Source: Betaproteobacteria bacterium
GTDB taxonomy: Bacteria > Pseudomonadota > Gammaproteobacteria > Burkholderiales > SG8-41
Assembly: GCA_028291945.1 (NCBI GenBank)
Contig: JAQGNH010000343.1
Location: forward strand, 55,287 to 119,286
Direction of reading: 5' to 3'
Length of the DNA stretch: 64,000 bases
How positions within the stretch are numbered: position 1 is the stretch's first letter; every line of letters begins with the position of its first letter. The notes beneath the pieces were generated by a model. The model ran no database searches. It worked only from the letters and a program-made list of their open reading frames with translations, and was not told the origin of the DNA. A program made the translations under genes and the position numbers. Positions 9,375-22,189 of the stretch are shown piece by piece.

Positions 9375-11201
9375 TTATTCGACGGTGACGGACTTTGCGA
9401 GGTTCCGCGGTTTATCGACATCGGTACCCTTGCGAAGGGCGACATGATAAGCGAGCAGCTGCAGCGGAATCGTATGCAGGATCGGCGAGAGGAGACCTGC
9501 GTGATCCGGCATGGTAATGACGTGCACGCCCTCACTATCGGCGAGCCCGGCATCCTGGTCCGCGAACACGTAAAGCTCGCCGCCACGCGCGCGCACTTCC
9601 TGCAGATTCGATTTGAGTTTTTCAAACAACGCATCTTTAGGCGCAATCGCAACGACTGGCATGTTCTTGTCGATCAACGCGAGTGGCCCGTGCTTGAGCT
9701 CACCCGCCGCATACGCTTCGGCATGGATGTAGGAAATTTCCTTCAGCTTCAATGCACCTTCCATCGCAATCGGATAATGGATACCGCGACCGAGAAATAA
9801 TGCATCGTCGCGCTTTGCGAAGGTCTCAGCCCACTGTTCGACTCGATCTTCCACGCTCAGCACGTGGGTAAGCGCAGCAGGCAGGTGACGCAGCGCGTGC
9901 ATGAGCTGCGCCTCACGCTCTTCAGAAAGTCGTCCGCGCAGCTTGGCTATGGTCATTGTGAGCAACACCAACGCCGCAAGCTGCGTCGTAAAGGCTTTGG
10001 TAGAGGCAACCCCGATTTCAGGCCCGGCTCGTGTCAGGAAATGCAGCTGCGACTGCCGCACGAGTCCAGACTCGGGCACGTTGCAAATGCTGAGACAATA
10101 TTGATGCCCAAGCGATTTGGCGTGTTGCAACGCTGCGATCGTGTCTGCCGTTTCACCCGATTGGGAAATGGTGACGATCAGCGCTTTTCTGTTCGGTACC
10201 GATTCACGATATCTATACTCGCTCGCGATCTCGACATTGCACGGTATGCTGGCGAGCGCCTCCAACCAGTATCGCGCCACCATGCCGGCGTGGTAACTCG
10301 TGCCGCAAGCGAGGATCAGTACGCTGTCGATGTCCCTGAATATCCGCTCGGCATCGGCGCCGAACAGTTGCGGCGAGATCCCGCGCGAATTGACTACGAG
10401 CTCAAGCGTGTTTGCAACAGCAATGGGCTGTTCGAAGATTTCCTTCTGCATGTAATGGCGGTACGGGCCCAGCTCGACTTCCGCAGAGCTGATGCTGCTT
10501 ACGTGTACTGGGCGCTCCACCTTCTCACCCTTTGCATCGATCACTCGAATAGCTTCCAGAGTCAGCTCAGCGCAATCGCCTTCTTCGAGGTAAATCACGT
10601 TTTGGGTGACCTGCACCAGCGCGGAAGCATCCGACGCCGCGAAGTTTTCACCTTTGCCCACACCAAGAAGGAGAGGTGCGCCCATGCGGGCAACAACCAG
10701 ACGTGCAGCATCCTTCTCCTCGACTACGGCGATCGCATAGGCGCCCGTGAGCTCCGCTATACTCGCGCGCACTGCATCGAACAGGCCGAAACCGAGCGCG
10801 AGCTTCGAATGTACGAGATGCGCGATCACCTCAGTATCGGTGTCGGACGTGAACGTGTAACCCTCGCGCTGCAGGCGCTCCCGCATTTCTTCGTGGTTTT
10901 CAATGATGCCGTTGTGAACTACCGAAAGGCCGCCCGAGATGTGCGGGTGCGCATTGCGCTCCGACGGCACGCCATGGGTCGCCCAACGCGTGTGCGCGAT
11001 CCCGAGCGGGCCAGCCAGGCTAGCATCTTGAGCCCGGCGAGCGAGCTCGGCGACCCTGCCGGTGCTGCGCACTCGATGCAGCGCGCCGTTCACCACAGCG
11101 ATACCGGCTGAGTCATACCCCCTATACTCCAGGCGTTTCAAACCTTCGAGGAGTATTGGAACAACGTTGCGTCGCGCAATTGCACCGACTATTCCGCACA
11201 T
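9375..11201 (-). CDS. glmS: Glutamine-fructose-6-phosphate aminotransferase (isomerizing)
   Basis: GlmS makes glucosamine-6-phosphate from fructose-6-phosphate and glutamine, the first step to UDP-GlcNAc. I place the start at ATG 11201 so that the protein begins [12 protein letters not shown], because the cysteine after the removed methionine is the glutaminase nucleophile; 18 further upstream codons are open but would block it. The glutaminase domain contains [11 protein letters not shown], and the isomerase part has two SIS domains, with ACGTSYHAG and SQSGETADT. The C-terminus ends NLAKSVTVE, as expected. Length is 608 residues. It is the last gene of glpD-glmU-glmS, 67 bases after glmU. 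I saw no glmS ribozyme, which is normal for proteobacteria. Confidence 0.96.
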   Translation of the reverse strand: MCGIVGAIARRNVVPILLEGLKRLEYRGYDSAGIAVVNGALHRVRSTGRVAELARRAQDASLAGPLGIAHTRWATHGVPSERNAHPHISGGLSVVHNGIIENHEEMRERLQREGYTFTSDTDTEVIAHLVHSKLALGFGLFDAVRASIAELTGAYAIAVVEEKDAARLVVARMGAPLLLGVGKGENFAASDASALVQVTQNVIYLEEGDCAELTLEAIRVIDAKGEKVERPVHVSSISSAEVELGPYRHYMQKEIFEQPIAVANTLELVVNSRGISPQLFGADAERIFRDIDSVLILACGTSYHAGMVARYWLEALASIPCNVEIASEYRYRESVPNRKALIVTISQSGETADTIAALQHAKSLGHQYCLSICNVPESGLVRQSQLHFLTRAGPEIGVASTKAFTTQLAALVLLTMTIAKLRGRLSEEREAQLMHALRHLPAALTHVLSVEDRVEQWAETFAKRDDALFLGRGIHYPIAMEGALKLKEISYIHAEAYAAGELKHGPLALIDKNMPVVAIAPKDALFEKLKSNLQEVRARGGELYVFADQDAGLADSEGVHVITMPDHAGLLSPILHTIPLQLLAYHVALRKGTDVDKPRNLAKSVTVE

Positions 11202-11268
11202 AGCAGTATCCCGAAGAAAGAATGTGGAGAGGAGGCTGCAATTGAGTCGGTCCAAACCCAGTGTCTCT

Positions 11269-12642
11269 TCACGCTTGTCCCCTGTTTTTCTTGCGCGGGC
11301 GCTTCCAGCCCGGTATGGCAGCCTGCTTGACGCGCGTCAGCGCGAGGGAGTCTGCAGCGACCTCTCGAGTGATCGTCGAACCTGCGCCGATCGTCGCGCC
11401 GCGCCGCACCGTAACAGGTGCGACTAACTGGGTATCGGAACCAATGAATACGTCGTCCTCGATAATGGTGCGATGCTTATTCGCTCCATCATAGTTGCAC
11501 GTGATCGTGCCGGCCCCGACGTTGACGTTACAACCAATCGTCGTATCGCCGATGTAAGCGAGATGGTTTGCCTTCGAACCCGCCGCAATATCGCTCGCCT
11601 TGACTTCGACGAAGTTCCCAATATGCACGTCTTGCGCCAGGCGTGTCCCGGGCCGAATGCGCGCATACGGTCCGATGCGGCAACGCTCGCCGATTGCCGC
11701 CTCTTCGAGCAAACTAAAAGGTTCTATCCGCGTTCCCGCAGCCACCGAAACATTCCTGAGGACGCAGTTGGGTCCGATTTCCACGCCGTCACCGAGTGTC
11801 ACGGCGCCTTCGAAGACGCAGTTGATGTCGACTCTCACGTCTCTTCCACACGTGAGAGTGCCTCTCACGTCGAGCCGATCGGGATCGGCTAACGAAACGC
11901 CTTTGTCGAGAAGGCTCTCCGCGCAGCGGCGTTGAAAAACTCGCTCAAGCTGTGCAAGTTGGGCACGGCTGTTGACGCCGAGCGTTTCCGAAAAATCGTC
12001 GACGCAAACAGCCGCGACGCTCACGCCGTCATTCAGGGCGAGCTTCACGACGTCGGTCAGGTAATACTCGCGCTGCGCATTGTCGTTATTCAGCCGACCC
12101 AGCCATCGCGCGAGACGCGAGGTGGGCAGGGCCATCACACCCGTGTTCACTTCTGTGATGCGCTTGTGCTCCGCGGTGGCATCCTTCTCTTCGACTATTG
12201 CTTCGATCGCGCGATCGGCGCCCCGCACGATACGGCCATAGCCGGTTGGATTGTCGAGCATAGCCGTGAGCACAGCCACCGAACCATGACATGCATCAAC
12301 CAGCCGCTGTAGGGTATCGGGCCGAATCAGGGGAACGTCACCATACACGACCAGCGTGACGGGCGCGTCCGACAGAGCGGGTAACGCTTGCTGAACCGCA
12401 TGTCCGGTTCCGAGCTGCGGCTCCTGCCGCGCGAATGCGAGCGCTGGGTCCTGCATCGCTTCACGCACTTGTTCTCCGCCATGGCCATAGACGACGCATA
12501 TACGCGTGGGTCGCAGCGCACGCGCGGCCGCTATGACGTGCGCGATCAGCGGCTTTCCGGCGAGGGTGTGGAGCACCTTCGGGAGTTCGGAGTACATGCG
12601 CTTGCCTTGACCGGCGGCAAGTATGACGACGTTGAGCGACAT
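11269..12642 (-). CDS. glmU: Bifunctional GlcNAc-1-P uridyltransferase / GlcN-1-P acetyltransferase
   Basis: GlmU acetylates glucosamine-1-phosphate and then transfers UMP to give UDP-GlcNAc for peptidoglycan and lipopolysaccharide. The true start is ATG 12642, giving [16 protein letters not shown] with the nucleotidyltransferase G-rich loop; the frame is open a further 46 codons but with no conserved sequence. The uridyltransferase domain occupies about the first 230 residues ([11 protein letters not shown] is visible). The remainder is a left-handed beta helix of hexapeptide repeats ([28 protein letters not shown]) ending in a basic tail. Its length of 457 residues is standard. Its start lies 13 bases after the glpD stop. 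Confidence 0.96.
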   Translation of the reverse strand: MSLNVVILAAGQGKRMYSELPKVLHTLAGKPLIAHVIAAARALRPTRICVVYGHGGEQVREAMQDPALAFARQEPQLGTGHAVQQALPALSDAPVTLVVYGDVPLIRPDTLQRLVDACHGSVAVLTAMLDNPTGYGRIVRGADRAIEAIVEEKDATAEHKRITEVNTGVMALPTSRLARWLGRLNNDNAQREYYLTDVVKLALNDGVSVAAVCVDDFSETLGVNSRAQLAQLERVFQRRCAESLLDKGVSLADPDRLDVRGTLTCGRDVRVDINCVFEGAVTLGDGVEIGPNCVLRNVSVAAGTRIEPFSLLEEAAIGERCRIGPYARIRPGTRLAQDVHIGNFVEVKASDIAAGSKANHLAYIGDTTIGCNVNVGAGTITCNYDGANKHRTIIEDDVFIGSDTQLVAPVTVRRGATIGAGSTITREVAADSLALTRVKQAAIPGWKRPRKKNRGQA

Positions 12643-12655
12643 CGCGCAAATTATC

Positions 12656-14161
12656 TCATAGGGCCAGCGCGCGTCGTGCCATGTAAGCGCGCAGTTTTCC
12701 CTGCTGGTCCCGGGAAAGATGAAGCCCCGTTTTGGTCCGCCGCCACAGCACGTCGTCGGCATCCAGAGCCCATTCCGCATGCATGAAATAATCGACCTCG
12801 CGTTCGTAGAGGTGCCCGCCGAAATGTGCCCCTAGATCCTCGAGAGATCTCGCCGCTCCAAGCACCTCCGGCGTACGCGAACCGTGGCGGCGGACGAGGG
12901 CGCGAATCAACCCTCCCGGTAACATGGAATGGCGCTCCGAAAGCGTTTCGGAGTAGCCCTCAATATCGCCCTTTATGTCCCCTCCAGGCAGCGTCGCAGA
13001 GGCTGTCCACGGTCTGCCTATGTCCGGAAACCACGGCGTCAGTTTTTCCAGCGTGCGCTCCGCAAGTCTGCGGTACGTCGTGATTTTTCCACCCAGCACC
13101 GAGAGCAGCGGCCCCTCGCCAGGCTTCCCGTCCAACCGCAGCAGATAGTCACGGCTCGTTCTTGATGGATCGCGGGCACCATCATCGACAAGCGCGCGGA
13201 TGCCGCAATAGCTCCAGATCACGTCTGAGGCGCTCACTTGTCGCTCGAGATAACCGTTCACACCGCGACAGAGATAATCGATTTCTGCGGGACTCGTTCG
13301 GCAAGCGATCGATTCATCATCGAGCCCTACCTCAGTGGTGCCAATCAGGGTGTAGTCGTGTTCATACGGATAGACGAAGATCACGCGGCGATCATCGTTC
13401 TGAATGATAAAAGCATGCTCCCCGGCATAAAGCCGTGGCACGACGATATGACTTCCCTGAACCAGCTTTAACAAGCCCTCCGCCTTCAGCCCAAGGCTCT
13501 GCGAGCGAACGCGGTCAGCCCAAGCGCCTGCAGCGTTGATGATGGCTCGAGCAGCCACATCCGTTTCGCCGCCGGCATGCTGCAATCGTGCACACCACTG
13601 GTTACCTTGGCGTTGCGCGTCGATACAGGTCGTGCGCGGCATGATTCGCGCCCCCAGGTCAGCCGCCGCACGCGCATTGCCAATGACGAGCCGTGCGTCG
13701 TCCACCCAGCAGTCCGAGTAAGCATAAGCGTGCGTGTGCTCCGGCTTGAGTCCGGAACGCGACGTCGCATCGAGCTTCAGGCGTCCTGAGGCCGGCAGGG
13801 TACGTCGACCGGCAAGCTGGTCGTACAGAAACAAGCCACATCGGATCATCCAGCCCGGGCGCAGGTGCGGCGCATGGGGCATGACAAAACGCATCGGCCG
13901 GACGAGATGAGGAGCGATGCGGAGCATGACTTCGCGCTCGCGCAGCGCTTCCGTGACGAGTCTGAACTGCAGCTGTTCGAGATACCGCAGGCCGCCGTGA
14001 ATCAGTTTGCTACTCGCCGAGCTTGTTCCGCTGCCGAGATCGCCCTGTTCCACCAGCACCACTCGCAATCCGCGCCCGGCTGCGTCGCGCGCGATTCCGG
14101 CCCCATTGATTCCACCGCCTATTATCAGCAGGTCCGTTTCCATGTGCCGTTCGAACCCCAT
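12656..14161 (-). CDS. glpD: Aerobic glycerol-3-phosphate dehydrogenase
   Basis: GlpD is a membrane-associated FAD enzyme oxidising glycerol-3-phosphate to dihydroxyacetone phosphate and passing electrons to quinone. The N-terminus has the FAD motif [20 protein letters not shown], then [13 protein letters not shown], a family hallmark, and a C-terminal all-alpha domain. Candidate starts are ATG 14161 (chosen, with GAG 4 bases upstream), ATG 14143, which gives METDLL and aligns with the start of the E. coli enzyme, and TTG 14170. No glpF, glpK or glpR is nearby, so it may serve lipid-derived glycerol-3-phosphate. It sits between atpC and glmU, genes that are adjacent in many relatives. An intrinsic-terminator hairpin ends about 10 bases upstream of the start. 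Confidence 0.93.
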   Translation of the reverse strand: MGFERHMETDLLIIGGGINGAGIARDAAGRGLRVVLVEQGDLGSGTSSASSKLIHGGLRYLEQLQFRLVTEALREREVMLRIAPHLVRPMRFVMPHAPHLRPGWMIRCGLFLYDQLAGRRTLPASGRLKLDATSRSGLKPEHTHAYAYSDCWVDDARLVIGNARAAADLGARIMPRTTCIDAQRQGNQWCARLQHAGGETDVAARAIINAAGAWADRVRSQSLGLKAEGLLKLVQGSHIVVPRLYAGEHAFIIQNDDRRVIFVYPYEHDYTLIGTTEVGLDDESIACRTSPAEIDYLCRGVNGYLERQVSASDVIWSYCGIRALVDDGARDPSRTSRDYLLRLDGKPGEGPLLSVLGGKITTYRRLAERTLEKLTPWFPDIGRPWTASATLPGGDIKGDIEGYSETLSERHSMLPGGLIRALVRRHGSRTPEVLGAARSLEDLGAHFGGHLYEREVDYFMHAEWALDADDVLWRRTKTGLHLSRDQQGKLRAYMARRALAL

Positions 14162-14170
14162 GGTGCTCAA

Positions 14171-14200
14171 AACAAAAAAGGCGGACGAGCCGCCTTCTTT
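14171..14200 (-). terminator. Intrinsic terminator after the ATP synthase operon
   Basis: On the minus strand the stem AAGGCGG/CCGCCTT (14178-14184 with 14190-14196, loop of 5) is followed by a T-rich run, the complement of AACAAAAAA at 14171-14179. It lies 22 bases beyond the atpC stop, so it should end the atp transcript. It also sits just upstream of the glpD start and leaves almost no room for a separate promoter. Confidence 0.85.
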
Positions 14201-14221
14201 ATCTGCTGCGGGCGCGTCAAC

Positions 14222-14644
14222 TCATCGGCGCTTGCGCAGCTTTTGTATCGCTGCAAGCTGCGCGACCGCGGTTGCAAGCTCGGCTTGCGCCTGTGCGATC
14301 TCGAGCCTGGATGTGCGATTTTGCATCGCCTCTTCTGCCATCTTTTTCGCTTCGAGCGCTTTCGCTTCGTCGAGGTCGTGTCCTCGTATAGCGGTATCGG
14401 CGAGGACGGTGATCGCCTTCGGCTGAACTTCCAGAATGCCGCCCGCGACGAAGATCAGCTCTTCAACGCCGCCTCCGGCTGGTTTGATGCGCACCTCTCC
14501 CGGTCGAATACGCGTAATGAGCGGCGTATGACGCGGATAAATGCCGAGCTCTCCGGCTTCTCCCGGTAGAACAACAAATTCGGCTTCGCCGGAATAGATC
14601 GACTCTTCAGCACTGACGACGTCGACGTGAATAGTGTTTGCCAT
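14222..14644 (-). CDS. atpC: F1 ATP synthase epsilon subunit
   Basis: Epsilon is part of the central stalk, couples rotation to the c-ring and can inhibit ATP hydrolysis through its C-terminal helices. The 140-residue product has the beta-sandwich domain ([36 protein letters not shown]) and then a C-terminal helical hairpin rich in Ala, Glu and Lys that ends in a basic KLRKRR. It is the last gene of the operon, separated from atpD by 99 bases, the longest gap in the cluster, in which a small hairpin can form. The terminator follows directly. Confidence 0.95.
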   Translation of the reverse strand: MANTIHVDVVSAEESIYSGEAEFVVLPGEAGELGIYPRHTPLITRIRPGEVRIKPAGGGVEELIFVAGGILEVQPKAITVLADTAIRGHDLDEAKALEAKKMAEEAMQNRTSRLEIAQAQAELATAVAQLAAIQKLRKRR

Positions 14645-14681
14645 GCTTCTATCGTGACGACAGGTTGGAGCAAGATGTGAC

Positions 14682-14709
14682 GCACGCGCCTGAACAGCCC
14701 GGGGCGTGC
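14682..14709 (-). repeat. Hairpin in the atpD-atpC gap
   Basis: GCACGC at 14682-14687 pairs with GCGTGC at 14704-14709, with a 16-base GC-rich loop, in the 99-base gap between atpD and atpC. It might moderate epsilon expression or RNA processing, but a short GC stem is common in this genome. Confidence 0.25.
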
Positions 14710-14743
14710 TCGTTCACTTGTATGCTCATTCCTCGTGCGCCTT

Positions 14744-16195
<1,452 letters not shown>

Positions 16196-16205
16196 TCAGA
16201 TTTCG

Positions 16206-17093
16206 TTATACGGCGGCTGCGCCGCTCACGATCTCCGAGAGCTCTTTGGTGATCGAAGCCTGGCGCGACTTGTTGTAAATGAGTGTGAGCTCATCGATAA
16301 CGTTCCCTGCGTTGTCCGAAGCCGACTTCATGGCCACCATGCGTGCGGACTGCTCGGACGCCATGTTCTCCGCGACAGCCTGATAGATCAGTGCTTCGAT
16401 ATAGCGCGTCAACACTTGGTTCAGCACCACTGCGGCGTCGGGCTCGTAAATGTAATCCCACGTGCCCGTGGGTATCGCAGCGCCGCTTTCCGGTGAGATT
16501 GAAATATGCTCTGCCGACAATGGCAGGAGCTGCTCCATCACGGGTTCCTGCTTCATCGTATTGAGGAAGCGGGTGTAGAAAATCAGAAGACGATCGAAAC
16601 GATCCGCCATGTAGCCGTCGAGCATTACTTTCACGGCACCAATCAAACGCTCCATGTGTGGCCGATCGCCCAGGCCCGTGACCTGAGATACGACCTGCGC
16701 ACCCAGGCGTTGGAGAAACCCCAGACCTTTGTTGCCGATTGCGCAGGCTTCGATTTCCTCGCCGGCGGCTTCCCAGTCGCGAACGTTCGAGAGCGCAAGT
16801 CGCAGCACATTGGTATTCAGGCCGCCACACAAGCCTTTGTCCGCCGTCACGACGATGATGCCGACACGTTTCACGGTGTCGCGCTCGATTAGAAAAGGAT
16901 GGCGATACTCGGGGTTCGCGTGGCTGATGTGCGCCGCGACGTTGCGGATTTTTTCGCCGTATGGGCGCGCCGCGCGCATGCGCTCCTGCGCGCGGCGCAT
17001 TTTCGACGCGGCGACCATTTCCATCGCCTTGGTGATCTTGCGCGTGTTTTGAACGCTCTTGATCTTGGTTCGGATCTCTTTCGATCCCGGCAT
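16206..17093 (-). CDS. atpG: F1 ATP synthase gamma subunit
   Basis: Gamma is the rotating central shaft of F1. The 295-residue protein starts [28 protein letters not shown], the conserved N-terminal coiled-coil helix. The Rossmann-like middle includes [11 protein letters not shown], and the C-terminal helix has [19 protein letters not shown] and ends in [11 protein letters not shown] good ribosome binding site (AAAGGAC) precedes ATG 17093. It is positioned between atpA and atpD, as in nearly all operons of this type. Confidence 0.96.
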   Translation of the reverse strand: MPGSKEIRTKIKSVQNTRKITKAMEMVAASKMRRAQERMRAARPYGEKIRNVAAHISHANPEYRHPFLIERDTVKRVGIIVVTADKGLCGGLNTNVLRLALSNVRDWEAAGEEIEACAIGNKGLGFLQRLGAQVVSQVTGLGDRPHMERLIGAVKVMLDGYMADRFDRLLIFYTRFLNTMKQEPVMEQLLPLSAEHISISPESGAAIPTGTWDYIYEPDAAVVLNQVLTRYIEALIYQAVAENMASEQSARMVAMKSASDNAGNVIDELTLIYNKSRQASITKELSEIVSGAAAV

Positions 17094-17123
17094 CGCTGTG
17101 TCCTTTAACCTGGTGAACTACGC

Positions 17124-18665
17124 TTAGTACGTCGCGGTGCTCTTCCAGTCCTTCATCGCCTGCTGCAGCTTCTCTTCGTCGTCTTTGCTCAAATCCTTCG
17201 TGTCTTCGATGCGCTTGACGAGGTCCGGATACTTGCCTTTGATGTAGTCGCGCATCGACTTCTCGGCTGACAGCGCTTTCTTCACATCGATGTCGTCGAA
17301 GTAGCCGTTGTTCACAGCGAACAGCGTCAAAGCCATTTCCCAGACTTGGAGAGGCTCGTACTGCGGTTGCTTCATGAGCTCCGTGACCATTCTGCCGCGC
17401 TCCAGTTGCTTGCGCGTCGTCTCATCCAGGTCCGATGCGAACTGCGCAAATGCGGCGAGCTCCCGGTACTGAGCGAGGGCGAGGCGCACGCCACCGCCGA
17501 GCTTCTTGATGACTTTCGTCTGCGCTGCACCACCGACGCGAGACACGGAAATGCCCGCGTTGATCGCAGGCCGAATCCCGGCGTTGAACAGATCGGTCTC
17601 GAGGAAGATCTGACCGTCGGTGATAGAGATCACGTTCGTGGGCACGAACGCAGTCACGTCGCCAGCCTGCGTCTCGATGACCGGGAGGGCAGTCAGGGAA
17701 CCGGTCTTGCCCTTGACTTGGCCCTTGGTGAAACGCTCGACGTACGATTCATTCACACGCGCACCCCGCTCCAGCAGCCGCGAGTGAAGATAGAACACGT
17801 CGCCCGGATATGCTTCCCGGCCAGGCGGCCGACGAAGAAGCAGCGAAATCTGGCGATAGGCCCAGGCCTGTTTCGTCAAATCGTCGTAGACGATCAGCGC
17901 GTCCTGCCCGCGGTCGCGAAAGTATTCGCCCATCGTGCACCCGGAGTACGGCGCAATGTATTGCATCGCTGCGGAATCCGAAGCCGATGCAGCGACGACG
18001 ATCGTGTAGTCCATGGCGCCATACTCTTCGAGCTTGCGCAGCACGTTCTTAATCGTCGACGCCTTTTGGCCGATCGCCACATACACGCAGATCAGGTCTT
18101 TGCCTTTCTGGTTGATGATCGTATCCACGGCGACGGCGGTCTTGCCTGTTTGCCGATCACCGATGATCAGCTCGCGCTGCCCGCGACCGATCGGCACCAT
18201 CGAGTCAATGGCCTTAAGACCGGTCTGCACCGGCTGCGACACTGATTTGCGCGCGATCACGCCCGGGGCCACTTTTTCGATCACGTCGGTCATCTTTGCA
18301 TTGACCGGCCCCTTGCCGTCGATCGGCTGGCCAAGCGCGTTCACGACGCGGCCAATGAGCTCGGGACCCACGGGCACTTCCAGAATGCGCCCAGTGGTTT
18401 TGACGATATCGCCTTCGGTGATGTGCTCGTAGTCTCCGAGCACGACCGAGCCGACGGAGTCGCGCTCGAGATTCAACGCAAGTCCGAAGGTGTTGCGGGG
18501 GAACTCGAGCATCTCGCCTTGCATGACGTCGGCCAGACCGTGGATGCGGCAAATGCCGTCGGTCACGGAAATAACGGTACCCTGAGTCCGTGCTTCCAGC
18601 GTACCGCCGAGGTTCTGAATTCGGCTCTTGATAAGTTCGCTGATCTCGGAAGGATTGAGTTGCAT
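17124..18665 (-). CDS. atpA: F1 ATP synthase alpha subunit
   Basis: Alpha is the regulatory nucleotide-binding subunit of F1. The 513-residue protein opens [17 protein letters not shown] and carries the Walker [12 protein letters not shown], the Walker [15 protein letters not shown], and the alpha-specific [16 protein letters not shown] with its arginine finger. ATG 18665 is preceded by AGGAG at ideal spacing. It follows atpH by 9 bases. Length and motifs are complete. Confidence 0.97.
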   Translation of the reverse strand: MQLNPSEISELIKSRIQNLGGTLEARTQGTVISVTDGICRIHGLADVMQGEMLEFPRNTFGLALNLERDSVGSVVLGDYEHITEGDIVKTTGRILEVPVGPELIGRVVNALGQPIDGKGPVNAKMTDVIEKVAPGVIARKSVSQPVQTGLKAIDSMVPIGRGQRELIIGDRQTGKTAVAVDTIINQKGKDLICVYVAIGQKASTIKNVLRKLEEYGAMDYTIVVAASASDSAAMQYIAPYSGCTMGEYFRDRGQDALIVYDDLTKQAWAYRQISLLLRRPPGREAYPGDVFYLHSRLLERGARVNESYVERFTKGQVKGKTGSLTALPVIETQAGDVTAFVPTNVISITDGQIFLETDLFNAGIRPAINAGISVSRVGGAAQTKVIKKLGGGVRLALAQYRELAAFAQFASDLDETTRKQLERGRMVTELMKQPQYEPLQVWEMALTLFAVNNGYFDDIDVKKALSAEKSMRDYIKGKYPDLVKRIEDTKDLSKDDEEKLQQAMKDWKSTATY

Positions 18666-18674
18666 GTAGTACTC

Positions 18675-19211
18675 CTATTGGGCCAGCGCGGCGGCCATCG
18701 CATCGAGCCTGCCTCGCACCGTTGCATCGATCACTTTGTCGCCGACCACGATACGCGCGCCGCCTATCAGCGCGGCGTCGACTTCTACCTGAGCATTTAC
18801 CTTGCGCCCGTATTTTTTTTCCAGTGCAGCGAGAAGCTGTTGCACTTGTTCGTCGCCGATGGGCATGGCCGAGACGATTCTCGCCTCCACCACGCCTTCA
18901 TGCTCGCGACGCAGCTCTTCGTAAAGAGTGCGAATGTGCGGCACCAACTCGAGCCGCTGGTTCTGAATAAGGATTTGCACGAAATTCCGGCCCTGCCCGT
19001 CAAGCCGATCGCCGAAGGCGCCGAGGAGCAGGCTCTCGAGCGCGCGATCCGTGACGTTCGGGTCACCAATGCGGCTCGCCACGCGCTCGTCACGCACGAC
19101 GGCCTCGAGAAGAGACAACATGTCCGACCAGCCCGCGAGATTTTTATTCTCGAGCGCGAGCTTGAATGCAGCCTCGGCGTACGGCCGCGCGATGGTAACG
19201 AGCTCAGCCAT
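18675..19211 (-). CDS. atpH: F1 ATP synthase delta subunit
   Basis: Delta caps F1 and connects it to the b-subunit stator. The 178-residue product begins MAELVTIARPYAEAAFKLA, the standard N-terminal helical bundle, and contains FGDRLDGQGRNFVQILIQNQRL and the C-terminal VDAALIGGARIVVGDKVID typical of OSCP/delta proteins. It is 8 bases from atpF and 9 bases from atpA, consistent with tight co-translation. Conservation is naturally low for this subunit, but context and motifs make the call secure. Confidence 0.94.
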   Translation of the reverse strand: MAELVTIARPYAEAAFKLALENKNLAGWSDMLSLLEAVVRDERVASRIGDPNVTDRALESLLLGAFGDRLDGQGRNFVQILIQNQRLELVPHIRTLYEELRREHEGVVEARIVSAMPIGDEQVQQLLAALEKKYGRKVNAQVEVDAALIGGARIVVGDKVIDATVRGRLDAMAAALAQ

Positions 19212-19219
19212 GTGTTGCC

Positions 19220-19690
19220 TTAGAGCTGCCCTTGTAAGGTCGCGAGAAGGCTTGCGTGCACTTTCGCATCTACCTCACGCCGCAGAATCTGCTCGGCTCC
19301 CGCCACTGCGAGTCCAGCGACCTGGGTCCGCAAGGTTTCGCGGGCACTCGAAACTTCCTGTTCGATTTCCGCCTTGGCGGCTACGATCAGGCGAGCGCCT
19401 TCTTCCGACGCCGCAACCTTCGCCTCTTCGATGATCTGGGAGGCGCGCTTCTCCGCCTGCGCAAGTATTTCCTGCGCCTGCTGCCGTGCGTCGCGCAGCA
19501 TGTCTGCTGTTCGCACCGCGGCCTGCTCCAGGTCCTGCTTGCCACGCTCAGCGGCCGCCAGTCCTTCGGCAATATGCTTCTGCCGGGCCTCGATCGCACG
19601 CGACAGATGAGGCCACACGAACCTGGCAGTGAACCAGATGAAGATCGCGAACGTCGCTGCCTGCGCGAACAATGTGAGGTTTATGTTCAT
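19220..19690 (-). CDS. atpF: F0 ATP synthase b subunit
   Basis: The b subunit forms the peripheral stator stalk as a dimer. One N-terminal membrane helix ([20 protein letters not shown], about residues 8-27) is followed by a long charged coiled coil to the C-terminus at 156 residues. Conserved features are [26 protein letters not shown] and the [11 protein letters not shown] heptads. There is a single copy, so no b/b' pair of the photosynthetic type. It is 39 bases downstream of atpE. Confidence 0.95.
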   Translation of the reverse strand: MNINLTLFAQAATFAIFIWFTARFVWPHLSRAIEARQKHIAEGLAAAERGKQDLEQAAVRTADMLRDARQQAQEILAQAEKRASQIIEEAKVAASEEGARLIVAAKAEIEQEVSSARETLRTQVAGLAVAGAEQILRREVDAKVHASLLATLQGQL

Positions 19691-19729
19691 GGCGTTCTAC
19701 GGTTCGTCGTGTATACCGAGCGCCCGGCC

Positions 19730-20867
<1,138 letters not shown>

Positions 20868-21248
20868 TTACCTGTCGCGGACGAAAAACGCCATGCTGAA
20901 GAAAATAACCGTCAGAATGAATGTGCAGAAGAATGGCGCGAGCACGAGCTGTTTGTAATTCACGAGAACGAGCCAAAGCTGTAACACGATCAATACAACC
21001 TTGCCAGCCTCTGCTCGCATGAGCGCTATGAGCGCTTCGCCTACCGTTCGCTTCCTGCTGCGCGTCGCTACCAGTCCAAACACCGCGCCAGCCGTGACGT
21101 TGATGAGGCCGCCGAGCAGCGCCGATAAGGCGCCGTGACGTCCAAACCACAATCCGGCTATTAACATCGAAGTGGCGGTTGCATACACCTGCCACCGAAG
21201 GACGGTGCGGAGAGGCTTGCCCTCGATGAAGAGAGGCACGCTATTCAC
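20868..21248 (-). CDS. atpI: ATP synthase protein I (AtpI)
   Basis: AtpI is a small membrane protein at the head of many atp operons, thought to help c-ring assembly or Mg2+ supply. The 126-residue product has four hydrophobic segments (around 22-36, 40-58, 80-98 and 103-121) and the conserved basic loop ATRSRKRTVGEAL. The start codon is GTG at 21248, and no ribosome binding site is visible. The upstream promoter puts the predicted transcript start only about 13 bases away, so translation may be weak or near-leaderless. The family is poorly conserved; position and topology support the call. Confidence 0.85.
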   Translation of the reverse strand: MNSVPLFIEGKPLRTVLRWQVYATATSMLIAGLWFGRHGALSALLGGLINVTAGAVFGLVATRSRKRTVGEALIALMRAEAGKVVLIVLQLWLVLVNYKQLVLAPFFCTFILTVIFFSMAFFVRDR

Positions 21249-21267
21249 CCGCGTAGAAAACTGCGGG

Positions 21268-21297
21268 ATTATACGTTGAGGCGCGGGAGTGCGTCAA
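21268..21297 (-). promoter_or_regulatory. Sigma70-type promoter of the atp operon
   Basis: On the minus strand TTGACG (21297-21292) is followed after 18 bases by TATAAT (21273-21268), a near-consensus promoter. It lies between the parB stop and atpI, and predicts transcription starting near 21261. Confidence 0.8.
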
Positions 21298-21333
21298 AGA
21301 CTGCAGTGCGTTTGAGCCGGCACGCGCAAGCTG

Positions 21334-22185
21334 TTATTGCAGACGCGCAAGTTTTTGGAGAAGGTGCTCGAGCTCATCGAGCGAGCGATAGGCGAGCATG
21401 AGCTTGCCACCGCGTTTGCCGCGCGGTTTGATCTGAACCGTGGTGCCCAACCGATCGGACCACTCTTCTTCCAGCCGCGTGATGTCCCGGTCAACGCGCG
21501 GGCGCCGCGGCTGTGCATCTTTCAAGGCAATCGCCACACGCTGCTCGACTTCCCGAACGCTCAGGCCCTTAAGTGCGGCTTCGCGCGCAAGTTCGATCTG
21601 ACGGGCAACGGGCAGTGCTAAGAGCGCGCGTGCATGGCCCATATCGAGACGACCTTCCGCCAGCAGCTCACGCACGGGCGGGGCGAGCTCGAGCAAGCGC
21701 AGGAGATTGGTTACTGCAGCACGAGAACGGCCCAGCGTATCAGCGATCGCTTGGTGCGTAAGGCCGAACTCCTGCGTCAGCCGCTGTATGCCAGTCGCCT
21801 CTTCAAGAGGGTTCAAATCTTCACGCTGGATATTTTCGATGAGGGCGGCCGCGAGCGCCTGCTGATCCGGTATTTCCTTTACCAGTGCGGGTACCGTCTT
21901 AAGGCCTGCCATGCGTGCGGCGCGCCAGCGGCGTTCGCCCGCGACGATTTCATACCGTCCCGGGGACACCGTGCGCACCAGAATGGGCTGCATCACGCCT
22001 TGCGACTTGATCGATTCGGCCAGCTCTGCCAAGGCAGTCTGCGCCATCTGCGAGCGCGGCTGGTATTTCCCGGACTGCAGCTCGTCTATGCCGATATTGC
22101 GCAAACCGTCTTCAGCGCGGGGCGGCGGATCGTCATCGCCAAGCAGCGCATCGAGCCCACGCCCCAACCCCTTCGCTTTCACCAT
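21334..22185 (-). CDS. parB: Chromosome partitioning protein ParB
   Basis: ParB binds parS, spreads as a CTP-dependent clamp and works with ParA to segregate the origin. The 283-residue protein starts VKAKGLGRGLDALLG, a chromosomal ParB signature. It has the CTP-binding box GERRWRAARMAG, the helix-turn-helix LTHQAIADTLGRSRAAVTNLLRL and a C-terminal dimerisation region ending LEHLLQKLARLQ. It lies 4 bases after parA, and two parS-like sites lie 3.4 kb upstream in the same gene block. All key parts are present. Confidence 0.96.
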   Translation of the reverse strand: MVKAKGLGRGLDALLGDDDPPPRAEDGLRNIGIDELQSGKYQPRSQMAQTALAELAESIKSQGVMQPILVRTVSPGRYEIVAGERRWRAARMAGLKTVPALVKEIPDQQALAAALIENIQREDLNPLEEATGIQRLTQEFGLTHQAIADTLGRSRAAVTNLLRLLELAPPVRELLAEGRLDMGHARALLALPVARQIELAREAALKGLSVREVEQRVAIALKDAQPRRPRVDRDITRLEEEWSDRLGTTVQIKPRGKRGGKLMLAYRSLDELEHLLQKLARLQ

Positions 22186-22189
22186 ATAT

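Noticed and set aside
9864..11111. 415-codon open frame antisense to glmS
   Set aside because: It lies wholly inside glmS, which has all its catalytic motifs.
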